Source of the DNA: Metopolophium dirhodum | Lineage: Eukaryota; Arthropoda; Insecta; Hemiptera; Aphididae | DNA: 64,000 nucleotides | Reading direction: 5' to 3' | Assembly (NCBI RefSeq): GCF_019925205.1 | Contig: NC_083566.1 | Span: forward strand, 35,347,558 to 35,411,557 | Shown here: positions 22,501 to 34,736 of the stretch, piece by piece | Layout of the letters: each line of letters begins with the position of its first letter | How positions within the stretch are numbered: the first letter of the stretch is position 1 | The notes under the pieces: model-generated | Database searches by the model: none | Told to the model about the DNA's origin: nothing | The model's input: the letters and a program-made list of their open reading frames with translations, nothing else | Program-made: the position numbers and the translations under genes

Positions 22501-23640
22501 TTTGTAGTGCCAGTTTCACGTAGGTGGTGTATGGTCTTCAAAATTCATCTTAACTTTTCCTTTGCCCGGAATAAAAATTCTGATTCGCAGCAGTATATTA
22601 ACGGGTAGGCAATATACCGCAGGTAGATCGCGGACCTCATGCTGTCTGTACATTTTTTTGATAAGCTTTTAAAGTTCAAATGTTGACAAAATTTATCAAA
22701 TTTAATAATTATTTTGTAGCTAAAAATGTATAAAATGTTCAACTTTTATAGCTAAGGATTGATAATTTAAAACAAGGTTCCATTTAAATATTATGTTTTA
22801 TATAAACTACTTTGCTCACAATAATATTATCAACTACTTAGTAATATCATAGGCTGACTGACCGTCTTCGCTCGGAATCGTTTTTCTTATACAATGATAT
22901 TATATTGAGTTCAAATTTTACACCATCCATTACAATGATCCACTTGTAACCTACTGTAGGTACAGCAGAGCGACACCCACTTGCTCACCTTTTTTTTTTT
23001 ATTCTTGTGTTGTTTGGCGATTTTGTAATATTTACCTACTTCACTATTGGTTGTTTAAAAAGGAAACTCTTAGAAAAATCAAGTTAGAGCAGTATTTTTA
23101 ATATGGACGTTGGTTTTATTTATCCATTATGTAACTCCGTTATAGAGTAATAAAAAATAACCAATAAGTAATACATTATGGGTACTCTGCAGTCTGCAGT
23201 ACAAATAAATTACAAATATAAAAAGAAAAATAGTCAAAAATATGCAATCGTTTTATGTTTTCTCAAATATAAAAAGGTAAAAAGTGCAAGTTTCAGGTAA
23301 AAATCGAGTTGCACCGGTTCGAAGCATGGTGCGTCCGTGGTTTGAACTACCCGTCTACCCTACTTAAAAGTAATCAATTTGGACTTTAAGGTATATTATA
23401 AATCGTAGCAGTCGTTTCTGGAGGACCTCGAGTCGAGGTAGTTGTATTCTATCTGTTCCGTGGTTGTAGCAACCACAACAAACAAATAACAATAATAATA
23501 ATATTGTTATCTACTTTTGATAAGTGATAACCTAGTTATCAACTTATGTGGTTCTGGACCTCAGTCTGTCGACCGGTAAAAATTCTGTTGTGTTTACAAA
23601 ATACAAACCAATTTGATCGGTTGTCGAAGTTTCCGTGTTT
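22501..23640. other. Intergenic DNA upstream of WDR83
   Basis: No gene recognised. The part from about 23280 is less AT-rich and should contain the WDR83 promoter and 5' untranslated region. Confidence 0.5.
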
Positions 23641-23697
23641 TAGTTATTCATTTCAATTTCAGTAGTTTCACTAATGTAAATTTCAAAAACTTTCAAA

Positions 23698-25373
23698 ATG
23701 GATTTGAAATGTGTATCGAATATAAAATGTGACCAAGGAGCAATACGCTCTGTCAGATTTAATGGTAAAGTAAATTATTTATTAATTATTATTGAAACTA
23801 TGTGCTAGATTTTGTGTAACTGACTGTCGTTTTGTATTTATAGTGGATGGTGAATATTGCCTTACTTGTGGTAGTGACAAGAAAATTAAACTCTGGAATC
23901 CATTCAAGGAATTATGTTTGAAAACCTACGCTGGCCATGGAGACTGTGTAATGGATGCATGTGGTTCATGTGATAGCAGGTACGTAAATTTATATATCAT
24001 TTCGATAAATATGTTTGTGCTCATTTACGAAACCAAATACATATTATAAACTTTTTTTTCCAAGTGAATTGGCATCATGTGGAGCTGACAAATCAGTTGT
24101 ATTATGGGATGTGTCAGATGGGAGAGTAAAACGCAGATTACGACAGCATGCTGCTGCTGTGAATTGTGTTGAGTATAATGAAGATTCATCAGTCGTGGTG
24201 TCGGGATCAAATGACAACACCGTTTGTTGTTGGGATACTAGAAGTCGTAACAATAGCCCAATACAAGTAATATATATATAACCAGTTGTCTTTATTTTAT
24301 TATTTTTTTGCTGTTAATTGTATGTTATTTTTTAAACTGTTAACTTTTTTATTACACATTTACACCTGAAGTAGGTAATTAAATTAATAGCTTATTATTT
24401 TAATCTAATAAAAAAAATTGATAAAATTGTTTTATAAATCAGTTATTTTATTTAGGTATAATTTTAAAAATTACATCAAAAACCAACATAATAAGAACTA
24501 ACATTAATTTCAACAAATCTATTTCCAATTTCTACAAAATTATAAGAAAATATTTGTTGTATTTGTACATAACATTAAAATAGTACAAATTAAAAATATA
24601 TAATGCATTATATTCAGTAATTGAATATAAAATTAGAAAATAAAATAAATAAAGTATTAAAAATTGTTAAAAAGTCCATATTTTAACTATTGTACATTTG
24701 TTTATATACAATTATAGGTTTTGAAAGAAGCTAAAGACAGTATTACTAAAGTTTTAGTGATAGGCCATCAAATTCTAACGGGTTCATTAGATTGTTTTTT
24801 AAGAACTTACGACATAAGAATGGGAAATTTGGATGCTGATTTTATTGGAAGTAAGTAATTAATATTATCTTTATAATTTATATTACAAATTGTAACCATG
24901 CATATTAAATCGTCATTATGCTTGTAGAGCCAATTTCATGTATCAGTTCAACACAAGACAATATGTGCACTTTAGTTAGCTGTACAGACAGTACATTAAA
25001 GTTAATGGACAGACAAAAAGGAGAATTATTGAATGAGTATGACATTTTGTTCTAGATTTTAACTGTTTTCTGCAACATTTTCACATGATATTATTAGTAT
25101 GTATTTCAATTTATGTTTAACAGGTACACAGGTCATACAGTCGGTGATTATTTTATTGAAAACTGTGTATTTCATAACGATAGCATAATAATAAGTGGAT
25201 CAACTTGTGGACATCTTTGGTGTTGGGATTTTGTCAGTGCAAAAGTTTTAGAGAAGTTAAAACCTAATGACAATGTTTCATACACACAGTCCATCAATTC
25301 GATTAGTACACACCCCAGTAAAAAAGTACTAGTAGCATCATGTGGGCCTTGTATTAGTCTTTGGTCTGAATAA
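23698..25373 (+). CDS. WDR83: WD40-repeat protein WDR83 (MORG1)
   Basis: Seven-bladed WD40 scaffold, known in mammals as a MAPK organiser that is also found in spliceosomes. Exons: 23698-23764, 23844-23979, 24065-24266, 24718-24850, 24928-25036, 25124-25373; total 897 nt, 298 residues (human about 315). Diagnostic stretches are GAIRSVRFN, YCLTCGSDKKIKLWNP, GADKSVVLWDVSDG, SGSNDNTVCCWDTRS and the C-terminal CGPCISLW, matching WDR83 blade by blade. The start ATG follows a Kozak-like AAA and no upstream in-frame ATG extends it. The protein is somewhat shorter than in vertebrates at the N-terminus. The stop lies 12 bp from the stop of the opposing ANKRD49 gene, so the 3' untranslated regions must nearly or fully overlap. 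The next AATAAA on this strand is at 25600-25605, inside ANKRD49. Confidence 0.95.
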
Positions 25374-25385
25374 TTATTGTTCAAT

Positions 25386-26484
25386 TCATATGTAATTGAA
25401 ACACGGCTCAGAATATTCAAAAAGTCGATCATTCGTGCTCTTCCGACCAGTAATATCTTTTGGTGTATCGCCTGTACCGTTTGGTAGTTTTATGTTAGAC
25501 TGAATACCAGGTTGAGACAATAATAGTTCAATGAGACTATGCGAATCAGCCAACTCTGCTACTAAATGTAGAGGTGTTATTCCTATAAAAATATAATGTA
25601 ATAAAAAATAGATTTGTATAAATTCATATTTTAATATTTGTAATTAAACATTTACCGCCATTAGTTAAAGCATTTATGTCAGTCCCGGCTTCTATTAATT
25701 TTTCAGCACATTCCACATTATTCCATTTACAAGCAGAATGCAATGGTGTCCATTGATCAGCTGTCCGAGCATTTGGATTTGCGTGATTCTCTAATAAAAA
25801 CTATATGTATAGGTAAATAAAGTGAGTTTGATAAATTTAACAGATTTATCTTAAGTATACCTCAACAATTGATAGATGATTACTATAACATGCTCTGTGT
25901 AAAGCTGTATAACCATCTCTATCATGGATATGAACCAAGTGAGAATGTTTTGACACCAAAGATTTCACCAAATCCAATTCACCTTGTTCAGCAGCCCATA
26001 AAATTTCCCTTTCTGGGCTAGCTAATTATATATAAACGTAAATAGTTATATTATAGCATAAAAGTAATAATATAAATTTAATAAATATATTAACTTATTT
26101 GATTTGACACATAATATGATTTATTTTTAATACTGCTTTCGTGGCACTAAATAAGTTTTAGTTCAAATTGTATAATTTACATTTCATTTGACATCACAAT
26201 TAAGTAAACAGCAAACATTTACAAAAGAAAAATTAATCATCTATTGCAATAAAGAATCGTACAAGTGTGAATATGTATACACCTACCATTTTTCAAATTA
26301 ATATACAGACTCAAGACTCATCACATCAAACATTATTGTCAATATTCTTACCATGGGGGTCTGGATCTTCATCAACATCGTATATATCTTGTTCCCAAGC
26401 ACTTGGTGTATGCGGTATAGTTTCAAAATTGTCAGTTAACAAACTTTGTTCTTCTTCAAAACGATCATTTTCTTCATCAGACAT
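25386..26484 (-). CDS. ANKRD49: Ankyrin repeat domain protein 49
   Basis: Small ankyrin-repeat protein, nuclear in mammals, with no firmly established biochemical role. Exons in coding order on the minus strand: 26484-26352, 26021-25861, 25800-25656, 25582-25386; 636 nt, 211 residues (human about 239). The N-terminal 45 residues are acidic (MSDEENDRFEEEQ and DVDEDPDP). Ankyrin repeats follow with DGYTALHRACYSNHLSIVE, ADQWTPLHSACKWNNVECAEKL and GITPLHLVAELADSHSLIELL. The SACKWNN block is shared with ANKRD49 orthologues and fixes the assignment. All splice junctions are GT-AG and the frame is continuous. The 5' end faces JMJD6 across a likely bidirectional promoter. The nearest AATAAA on this strand is at 25152-25157, inside the last WDR83 exon. 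Confidence 0.9.
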
Positions 26485-27155
26485 TTTAGGACTAAAATTG
26501 AAACAAGATCACTTTTTTTTTTTATAAATTGAGCACTTTTAAAGTATATAACACGAGTTTATATATTTCATGTTTATGACTTACACTAAGTTAAAAGTGG
26601 TAGTACTCTGAAAAAAACAAAATGTTCAAGTTGTTGACTGCAGGTTCGGAATGATTTTGTGTAAAATCATGTTCAATAATCGCGGTTCAGTGGTTGAAAG
26701 TAAATTGTGTTATCTTATTTCACGGTTATTATCAATGTAATCTCTTTGAAGCCGTTAAGTTTGATTTGGTGGTCGGATCCGATAAGGCCGTGGATAAGGT
26801 AAGTCCTAAAAATATATAAGGTTATGTTTTTATTTCAAATTAAAAGTAGATAACTCAGATACTCAATTTAATAATTTATACTCAGGAGTTAAAATGTACA
26901 GATTTTAATTTTTTTTAATATGTAACACCAATATTACCATAACCATTACAATGTTATTTATATATAAGACACGATCTGAATGATAATTTTTACTTTTTAG
27001 TAACAATTTATTTTGTTCCTGATATAATTACATTTTTGTAACGTGAACCAGTCAGGAGCTCAAGTTATTGTTAGAATTATTTTTACTACCGACTATTTTT
27101 GGTGCATTTCAAAGAAAACAATTTTGAACAGCAAAAAATCAAATATTAGTACATA
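26485..27155. promoter_or_regulatory. Shared divergent promoter of ANKRD49 and JMJD6, with probable JMJD6 5'-UTR intron
   Basis: 671 bp separate the two start codons. A strong donor (GATAAG then GTAAGT) at 26800 and an acceptor (CTTTTTAG) ending at 27000 suggest that JMJD6 has a non-coding first exon ending at 26799 and a 200-bp intron. That leaves about 150-250 bp for a bidirectional core promoter. This is inference from splice consensus only. Confidence 0.45.
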
Positions 27156-30100
27156 ATGAGTGATTCTTCAAATAGCTCGGAATCTAGAACAAGGAAGAGG
27201 ATTCAAGAGGCTAAGAATAAAGCTAGACCAGGTATTGAGGATTTGAGAATTAACTATAATTATATATGTGTTGTTATTATTTGGAAAATGTATTATAGCC
27301 TTATTATAAAAAGTTTCAGTTTAACACTTCACTGCTATTTTTTTTGTAAACAAATTTATATTTTCAAGAAATTATCAACTATGTATAATATGATAAAACA
27401 TTGGTATCTAATACAAATTTATCTTTTTTTAACTACAATATTGCTTGTTCATTTCAAATTTATTTAGTTTGAATTAGTTCTCTCAAATAACTATTATTTT
27501 ATTATTTTTACTTGTTGGTGAATAAACTCATCACTTTTTTGTCTTGAAATAATAATAATAATTTTAGTTGTTTTTTTATTAACCAATAAATACTATCAAA
27601 GTTTAAAATTAAAATGAACCTATTGTATTTGTTTGAATTCAATTACGTAATCAACCAAAATTTTAAAACAGCAAAAGAAAACCGCTGTTTATCAAATCAA
27701 TGGGAACATTGATAGTTAAATCAAAGTCTTAGATTAACAATGATATTAACGATTTGCAATATATTTTTTTAGAACTGAGTGATAAATATGCATGGCATGC
27801 CCATGGTTATGCTGACAATTTTAAGCCTTTTACAAAAGTACATGATAATGTAGATCGCATTGATGTGGAAATTGTGAGTCCCGAAGTATTTGTGGAAAAA
27901 TACGAGCGACCCTATAAACCAGTTGTGATAAGAGGACTACAAAATAATTGGAGAGCTTCTTATAAATGGACAATAGAAGTATTTTATAATATTGGATTTG
28001 TTTTTAGTGCAATAGTTTTAATTTTTTTTTTTTTTTTTCAATTAGAGAATAGGAAAAAAATACCGTAACCAAAGATTTAAATGTGGAGAAGACAATCAAG
28101 GATATAGTGTTAAGATGAAAATGAAATATTTTGTTCATTACATGAATAATAATAAAGATGATAGCCCTTTGTATATATTTGACAGTAGTTATGGTGATGT
28201 AAGTTCTTTAGTTTAATTATGTTTTCGATTAACATAACTGTATAGTAAATTTGATAGTTCAAGGAAAATACACTTATTATAATTGTGTTCGTAAAGAAAA
28301 TGATAAAAACCAGTCTCGTCCTTACCAACAAATACTATACTCTATTCAGAATAAGCTTGCCCGCTTTCTCAACTGAGGTCTGAGTAACTGATGGGTCCGA
28401 CCCCCCTGACGAGAGTCAGATGCTCTGTGATTGGTCGTCAGTGGTCGCTGACTTTCACCAGGGGGTCAGACCCTTCCAGTGGCACAGTTGAAAACGCGAA
28501 AGGGGGCAAGGTTATTCTGAATAGAGTATACCACTTTAATATGTTCTTTATAATTATGGGAAAAAACAGTTGTCACAATTGTCTTCTGTTAAAAGACCTT
28601 AAAATAAACATCTAAACAAATCTAATATTCTAGCAAAATTATTATAAAGTATAAAAATCAACTATCTGACAATTATTTTAACCGAGACACATTGAATTTG
28701 TTAATTTGTCATTTACCTATCATTATTCAATAAAACTTAATATTTGTATTTACATTTTGAATACAGCATCATCGAAGAAAAAAATTGTTGGATGATTATG
28801 ACATACCCTTATACTTTCAAGATGACTTATTTAAATATGCAGGTGAAAAGAAAAGGCCTCCATATAGATGGTTTGTCATGGGTCCTTCTAGATCAGGGAC
28901 CGGAATTCACATAGATCCATTAGGTACCAGTGCCTGGAATTCATTAATTACTGGACACAAAAGGTAAAGTTTGTTGAATTATTTTTATTTTTATAATTAG
29001 CATGTTAATTATGGAATGTTCAATTAGATGGTGTCTGTTTCCTACTCATACTCCTAAAGAACTGCTCAAAGTCACTTCGGCTGAGGGTGGTAAACAACGT
29101 GATGAAGCTATCACTTGGTTTAAAATCATCTATCCTCGTACCCAGTTGCCGACTTGGCCTAAGGATTGCTCACCAGTTAGTTTTAATTCTTTAATCTTAA
29201 CATTGATATCTACATTTAACAAACAATAACCTATTTTAAAAATATATTTATAATTTGTTAGTACATATTTGTGTACCTGAAATATTAAAAATATTTTTTT
29301 GTTGTATCAAAACAATTTTTTTTTATTTTTAGATAGAGATACTTCAAGGCCCCGGTGAAACTGTGTATGTACCTGGTGGATGGTGGCACGTAGTACTCAA
29401 CTTGGATACTACTATTGCAGTAACTCAAAATTTTTGTAGCCGTACTAATTTTCCTGTAGTATGGCACAAAACAGTTAGAGGTCGACCAAAATTATCACGT
29501 AAGTGGTATAAAGTGTTGAAAAACAAAGAACCTGATTTAGCAATAGTAGCAGACTCTGTTGACTTAAAGAACAATACGGGTCTTGCATCGGATAGTTCAA
29601 GTTGTTCAAGTAGTTCTAGTAGTTCAAGCAGTTCTAGTGATGGAAATTCTAGTGAAGAAGATAGTGGACAAGAATCTCTGCATGCACATAAAAAAAGGTA
29701 CCTTGTCAATTGTTCTATTTAAATTTTTACTGCCGATAAATTGTTTAACTATAAAATGCAGTACATTTCATACAATCAATTTTCATAAAAAAATTCATAA
29801 ACCTGCAGTTGAATTATTTTATAATTATTAATTTTTTTATGGAAGTAAAAAAATGTATATTTATTTTATGAAAGAAGTCAGATATAAACTAAGAAATAAT
29901 TTGTTTCTTTTTTGTGTGTGTGAAAGGTTTCATTTTTAAACAACTATTAGCGTCTTCGATAATTTTTGGCGTGGTGAATATAGTTTTATGACGCCTTGGT
30001 GAAATGGTGGAAAATTTTTTTTTTTGGGGGGGGGGTACATTATGGTAACCAATAACATAAAACTAAAACTAAAATATTTATAGTCACATAATAATTATAA

Positions 30101-31219
30101 TACAGTAGAAATCGCTTACGAGTTTCAAGGGCCAGCTAGTTCTTCTCCCTGTAACCGGTAGCTTCTTATAAATATAACCGGTCAATCATCACAGTAACAG
30201 ACTGAGGGATGGCCAAAGGTTAGTGAGCCAATCAGAACATAATTCAGTAATAACTGCTCATGTCTCACCTGAGATTTTGCCAATACCTGTTGTGCTTTAA
30301 AATGTATATATCAACAAATAAATAAAATATAACGAGCAGATAGCTTCTTATATTCGTTATAACCGGTCAATCATCACTATAACCGCCTTTGAGGGATGGC
30401 CAAAGGTTAGTGAGCCAATCATAACACAATTCAGTATTAACTGCTGATGGCTCACCTGAGATTTTTCCAATACCTGTTGTGCTTTAAAATATATATATCA
30501 ACAAATAAATAAATAAAATATAACGAGCAGGTTGACCTAAATATGTATATAATAGGAAAAAAATAACGACCGGCCACCAAACATTTATTTATAATTCAAT
30601 GTATTTAACTCGTTATAGCCGATAACCCGTAATAACCATACTCGTTGAAAACGTATATTTTATCATGCAATCATATGGGCTCATGCCGGGACCTAATGTT
30701 TTGCTTGTTGTAAGCAGAATCTCATTCTAAGCAATGCTCATTAAAGTGATTCCTACTGTATATACTATATATTATTTCAAGAGGATAAAGAGTAGGTAGG
30801 TACTAAATTATATGTTGTGCATCATGGTTTATAAATGTTCACCACGCCACTGTTAACAATTATATTTAATTACTTGAGACTTGTAACGTTTGTTTAACTA
30901 TCGAAAGTCACCAACCCAAGAACAGAGAATGGAATAATGGATCTGGTATTTAAGTTACATAACACCAGTACCAGAATGTCAACTCCATCAAAACATTTAA
31001 TTAAACAATATATACATATAATTAATTATATGGCTGGTAAAATTGTACTATTTGTATTTATGATATTTTATAGTTATTTTCACTATTATAAAATGTCAAT
31101 AAATTCATAATGAATATTGTTTATTGACGTTGAGAAACTTCTAGTTGTAATATTATACAGTACTATGTGTTAAAATTATTCTATTTGTTTTCAGATGTAA
31201 ATTATCTTCACCGAATTAA
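27156..31219 (+). CDS. JMJD6: JmjC oxygenase JMJD6 (lysyl hydroxylase / arginine demethylase)
   Basis: Fe(II)- and 2-oxoglutarate-dependent nuclear oxygenase; mammalian JMJD6 hydroxylates lysines of splicing factors such as U2AF65. Exons: 27156-27231, 27773-27978, 28046-28198, 28767-28963, 29028-29175, 29333-29697, 31195-31219; 1170 nt, 389 residues (human 403). Iron ligands are His193 and Asp195 in GTGIHIDPLGTSAW and His279 in VPGGWWHVVLNL. Lys210 in GHKRW matches the 2OG-binding Lys204 of the human protein, the same offset of six as the ligands. Near the C-terminus is a serine tract (about residues 345-360) as in orthologues. The tail ends with HKKRCKLSSPN and is shorter than in vertebrates. 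Intron 3 carries a 195-bp MITE and intron 6 a pogo-like MITE. Poly(A) candidates are at 31382-31387 and 31459-31464. Confidence 0.96.
28336..28530. mobile_element. 195-bp GC-rich MITE in JMJD6 intron 3
   Basis: The ends are a perfect inverted repeat of 19 bp: TATACTCTATTCAGAATAA at the left and TTATTCTGAATAGAGTATA at the right, with CTTGCCC/GGGCAAG following after a one-base offset. The inside is GC-rich (GGGTCCGACCCCCCTGACG and a partial complement), unlike the AT-rich intron around it. The terminal TATA could be a TA-type target duplication. No coding capacity. Confidence 0.85.
30103..30758. mobile_element. Pogo-like (Tc1/mariner superfamily) MITE in JMJD6 intron 6
   Basis: About 656 bp. 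The left end reads CAGTAGAAATCGCTTACGAG after a TA. The right end is its imperfect reverse complement (CATTAAAGTGATTCCTACTG) followed by TA. The CAGTAGAA...CGCTTA terminus and the TA duplication are typical of pogo/Tigger elements. It is non-coding and contains an internal tandem duplication at 30159-30530. Confidence 0.75.
30159..30530. repeat. Two tandem units of 182 and 190 bp inside the pogo-like MITE
   Basis: Units 30159-30340 and 30341-30530 both begin TAGCTTCTTATA. They share ATAACCGGTCAATCATCAC, GAGGGATGGCCAAAGGTTAG, CACCTGAGATTTT, AATACCTGTTGTGCTTTAAA and ATAACGAGCAG with few differences. The second has extra bases, partly an added ATAA in an AAATA run. Confidence 0.85.
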
Positions 31220-31620
31220 GTTTTAAGAATATTTAAGTTTCGAGGCCAAGAAACTGTATTGCAAGAATTTATATTCCAAATAGGGTTGTTAATTGTGAAC
31301 AAAGTATTCTATTCCTTACATATTTTTTTATTTAATTTTATGTTTACTAACCTTATGTGCAGACTATTTCTTAAGTTATGAAATAAATTATGACTATGAT
31401 AATAACAATTAATTTTCATAACAACATAAACTATCAATATAAAAAAAACTGTATTTTAAATAAATTATTTTGACAATATTGTGTATGTTTATTTATAATC
31501 TTCCATAATATATTATATTCCTTTATAAACTTTTTTTTTAAAATACAATTTTCACAAGAAATATTTTACTTTCTCTTTTATTTTTATTTTTGGATAGAAG
31601 AAAACTAATTGTTGACAGGA

Positions 31621-34600
31621 TCAGCTAGATACAGATGAATTTTCCAGTGGTAGGAGTTTTGGACCATAAAGAAGAACATACGCACAATGCCAATCACCTG
31701 TCAAAAGTATATATTAAAATATTAGTGTTAAAAATATTACTAAAATAGATATATTTCATTACCTCCCCCCGAAAGTTTAAGGATATCTTCAGTTGTAACT
31801 GGTGTTACTGTATCATCATCACATTTGATCCATCTTTCAGATGTTGGGGACTGTCGTACCCATCCAACATAATGGCCACTAGAGCTCGATCTACCTTTGT
31901 GTGTTAAGACGGCCTGAAGGGAGTAGTAACCAGAGTTATTTGAACCATAATCTATACAAAAAAATTAAAGCAACAGTTAAGGAACATTGTCATCAATTAT
32001 TATTAATTAGTTTATCTTAATACCGTTTTCAAACCAATATGGAGCTGTGGGTTTTTCTTCTAGTTTTGATTCTGCCAACTGTTTTGCGTTAGGCTTTACA
32101 CCTTCATGAGCCAATTTGTCTTCTAACTCCTTTATTATAAGCAATGCAATAATAATATTAATTAAATTACGTTTTAGTTTAGTTAATAACAGTCAACAAC
32201 TATCAAAAACAATAAACATTAAGTGGTTAGTAGCAGCGATTAACATGGTTGTTGCTACAGTACAAGCAATGTTGCACAATACTAAAGCGCTATACTCATA
32301 GACTTATAGAAATAGACAGAACATTTTTACCGAGGATTAGGAGGCGTGGTCATGGCAAATGGAGAGATAGCATGAGTTTTATCATAATAGTGAGAGAAAT
32401 GGCATTGTTTCAGGGACAGCCAATACATAGCCACCACCAGATCCTCATAACAGCTCTATTCGCACACGTTATCATACCTTTTTTTGAATCAAGTGCTGAT
32501 GTAATTTCGCCCCGACTCATTATTATACCTAATGTTCTGTCTATTTTCTATAAAATCAGTCCATGGCTATTACAATTATCAATCTGTTTGAAGATAATAA
32601 AAATGTGTTGACTGATTAAATACACTTCTAAATTTCACAATGTTCGGAATTGTGTAACTAGAAACTGCAGTTTTCACAATGCAACTATGCGAGATGATGC
32701 ATAATACAACACTTGATAATTATTATATGGAATTATGATGATGTGTATTCTTTGGTCATAATCATCACAACAAAGGAAATCTAGATTTCAACTAATCTGT
32801 GTAATAACCTGTAAGACTATTAAATATTTATATTTTATTATCACTATTTGATTTAAGAAAAAAAAAGTAGCACACTTTATTTTTAAAGCTTGAAATTAGC
32901 AAGCTACAATTTAAAAAAAGTGGTAATAGCAAGCTACTTTTTATTATTAATTGAAATGACTATCTTGCTAATAACTGCGTTAGTGCTACACAAAAAAACA
33001 GAGCCCCGACCACTGCTAAACAATTCAAAGAGAAATGCACTAGTTTTACCTTGAATTTGCTTCTAACTGGCACAAGTTTCTCTTGTAGTTCTGGAGTACA
33101 CAATTCAAATGCATCAAATTCGATTGGAAATTTAATATCTTTTAAGATTTTTGCATTAATCTTATCTTTTTCTTTGTAAAAGAATCGCACAAATTGAATG
33201 GTCAGGTATGCTGGCAGTCTATTGATTTTTGACTAAATTGAAGTAAACTGATATTAAGTACTGAAATATGCAATAGTAATTAATATTGTTTAAACTTACT
33301 GTCTTTGTAAAAACAGCATCTTTACCAAGGATAGGAGAGTGTTTGGTGATGTGTTCTTGCATTCTCTATAACAGGGATTACGTAATAATAAATTTGTATA
33401 ATTTTGATTTTTATGTTAAGAAAAAATATAATTTTAATAATTTCCATAATAATATTTACATTTTTCAAACCAGAATGCATATACTTGACATCTTGAGATA
33501 TAAAACAACTTAATTGTAGAAATGACTCAGTAGTTTTAGTTACTTCTTCGGCATCACTTTCTACACATTTCCATTCAACATCAAACGAACCACCAAAAAA
33601 TTGATCTATTGTAGATCTAAAAACATTGAAATTATTGTATTTAATAATGTATTTTAGTTTTAAAGAATAAATAACTTTACTTGTAATTAGTGATGGACTT
33701 ATCGTTGTTTTTATTTTTCAACGCTGGTAACTTTTGTTGTAGCATACGAATTAGTTCTACCCAACATTCATTAGCATCCTAAATATTTGAAAAATTATAT
33801 TAAATATTTATATTTTATCAACCTAGTTGAATAAGAAATTCAAATAATTGATTAAGAATCAAGATGATGCAACAGTATGAATAATTTATTTACCTGTTGC
33901 ATATAATGTCCCTCTACTTTGTCTGCAAATCTGGGGAATGCTTGATGTAATACTTGTACAAGTACAAGAGGTGGAATCGTTTGATTAGATTCCATCGTAC
34001 GATATAAATCACTCATTGCAATTGTGATTTTCTCAGCCGGTTCAAAATTAGATAGAGTTGAAGATGCTGAAATAGATTAGGTACATGTGTAAAAATAAAT
34101 ATAAGATTATTTTTCCATATACTTACATGCTGCATTGAAATCGGTCAGGGCTTGTCGTAATTCAGGTACAATCTTAAGGCACTGAACAGTAGCATTCAAA
34201 TAACAAGTGTTGCCCAAATTGGTAAGACCCGCCGGCATATTGGTCTAAAGGTAAATTAAGTTAAACAGTCTATATTATTGAAATTTTATAATATATTATA
34301 TTGAAACATTTCAAAATTATATATATATTATGTTGAAACATTTAAAAGAGTAATGACTTACAACTGTAGCCAATTGTGTCTCGGTCATGTCTTCAACAAA
34401 CACTGGCTTAACAGTGGGTTCTATGGGTACGTCCTCGTCCTTGCTACCCATCATCAGTATATTCTGGCCTTCAATTATCTGAATGTTGCCCCATACATCG
34501 TCTTTAAGGGTGCCACCTTTCATCATTACTTTCTGGCGGTTGGGATTGACACCAGTTAGGGCAAACAGTTGAGCCTTGAAAACAAGTGGCGGCTCATCCG

Positions 34601-34736
34601 TGTTTATCTCCACGTCTGGGTATACTTCTTTTCCCCATTTTACCTTCACTGAACCCGAAAAAAATATATATATTTCATTAAACAACATGAACTTCAGACC
34701 CGATGAGTCGTTTTACTCACCTGTGAATATAGGCAT
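31621..34736 (-). CDS. USP14: Proteasome-associated deubiquitinase USP14
   Basis: Cysteine protease that trims ubiquitin chains at the 26S proteasome. Exons in coding order on the minus strand: 34736-34721, 34648-34362, 34244-34127, 34066-33894, 33778-33681, 33616-33460, 33365-33300, 33232-33050, 32129-32024, 31951-31763, 31697-31621; 1470 nt, 489 residues (human 494). An N-terminal ubiquitin-like domain (about residues 1-80; FKAQLFALTGV, KGGTLKDDVWGNI) binds the proteasome. The USP catalytic domain follows, with the nucleophile Cys115 in GLTNLGNTCYLNATVQC and the general base His428 in SSSSGHYVGW. DANECW, RLPAYLTIQ, LCTPELQEKL and SGGGDWHCAYVLLYGP are further USP14 hallmarks. The first exon codes for only five residues plus one base, giving the start MPIFTVKVKWGKE. 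Intron 8 (32130-33049) holds an inverted-repeat element. The gene converges with JMJD6; an AATAAA on this strand lies at 31488-31493. Confidence 0.96.
32301..32562. mobile_element. Inverted-repeat (MITE-like) element in USP14 intron 8
   Basis: The left end carries TATAGAAATAGACAGAACAT. The right end carries its near-complement (ATGTTCTGTCTATTTTCTATA with one extra base), with roughly 30-bp imperfect arms. The interior has no coding capacity. Superfamily not assigned. The rest of this 920-bp intron contains an AAGTAGC/GCTACTT repeat near 32865-32940. Confidence 0.6.

Noticed and set aside
26267..26527. Plus-strand open frame at 26267-26527
   Set aside because: It is the antisense shadow of ANKRD49 exon 1, whose minus-strand reading matches the family and splices in frame.
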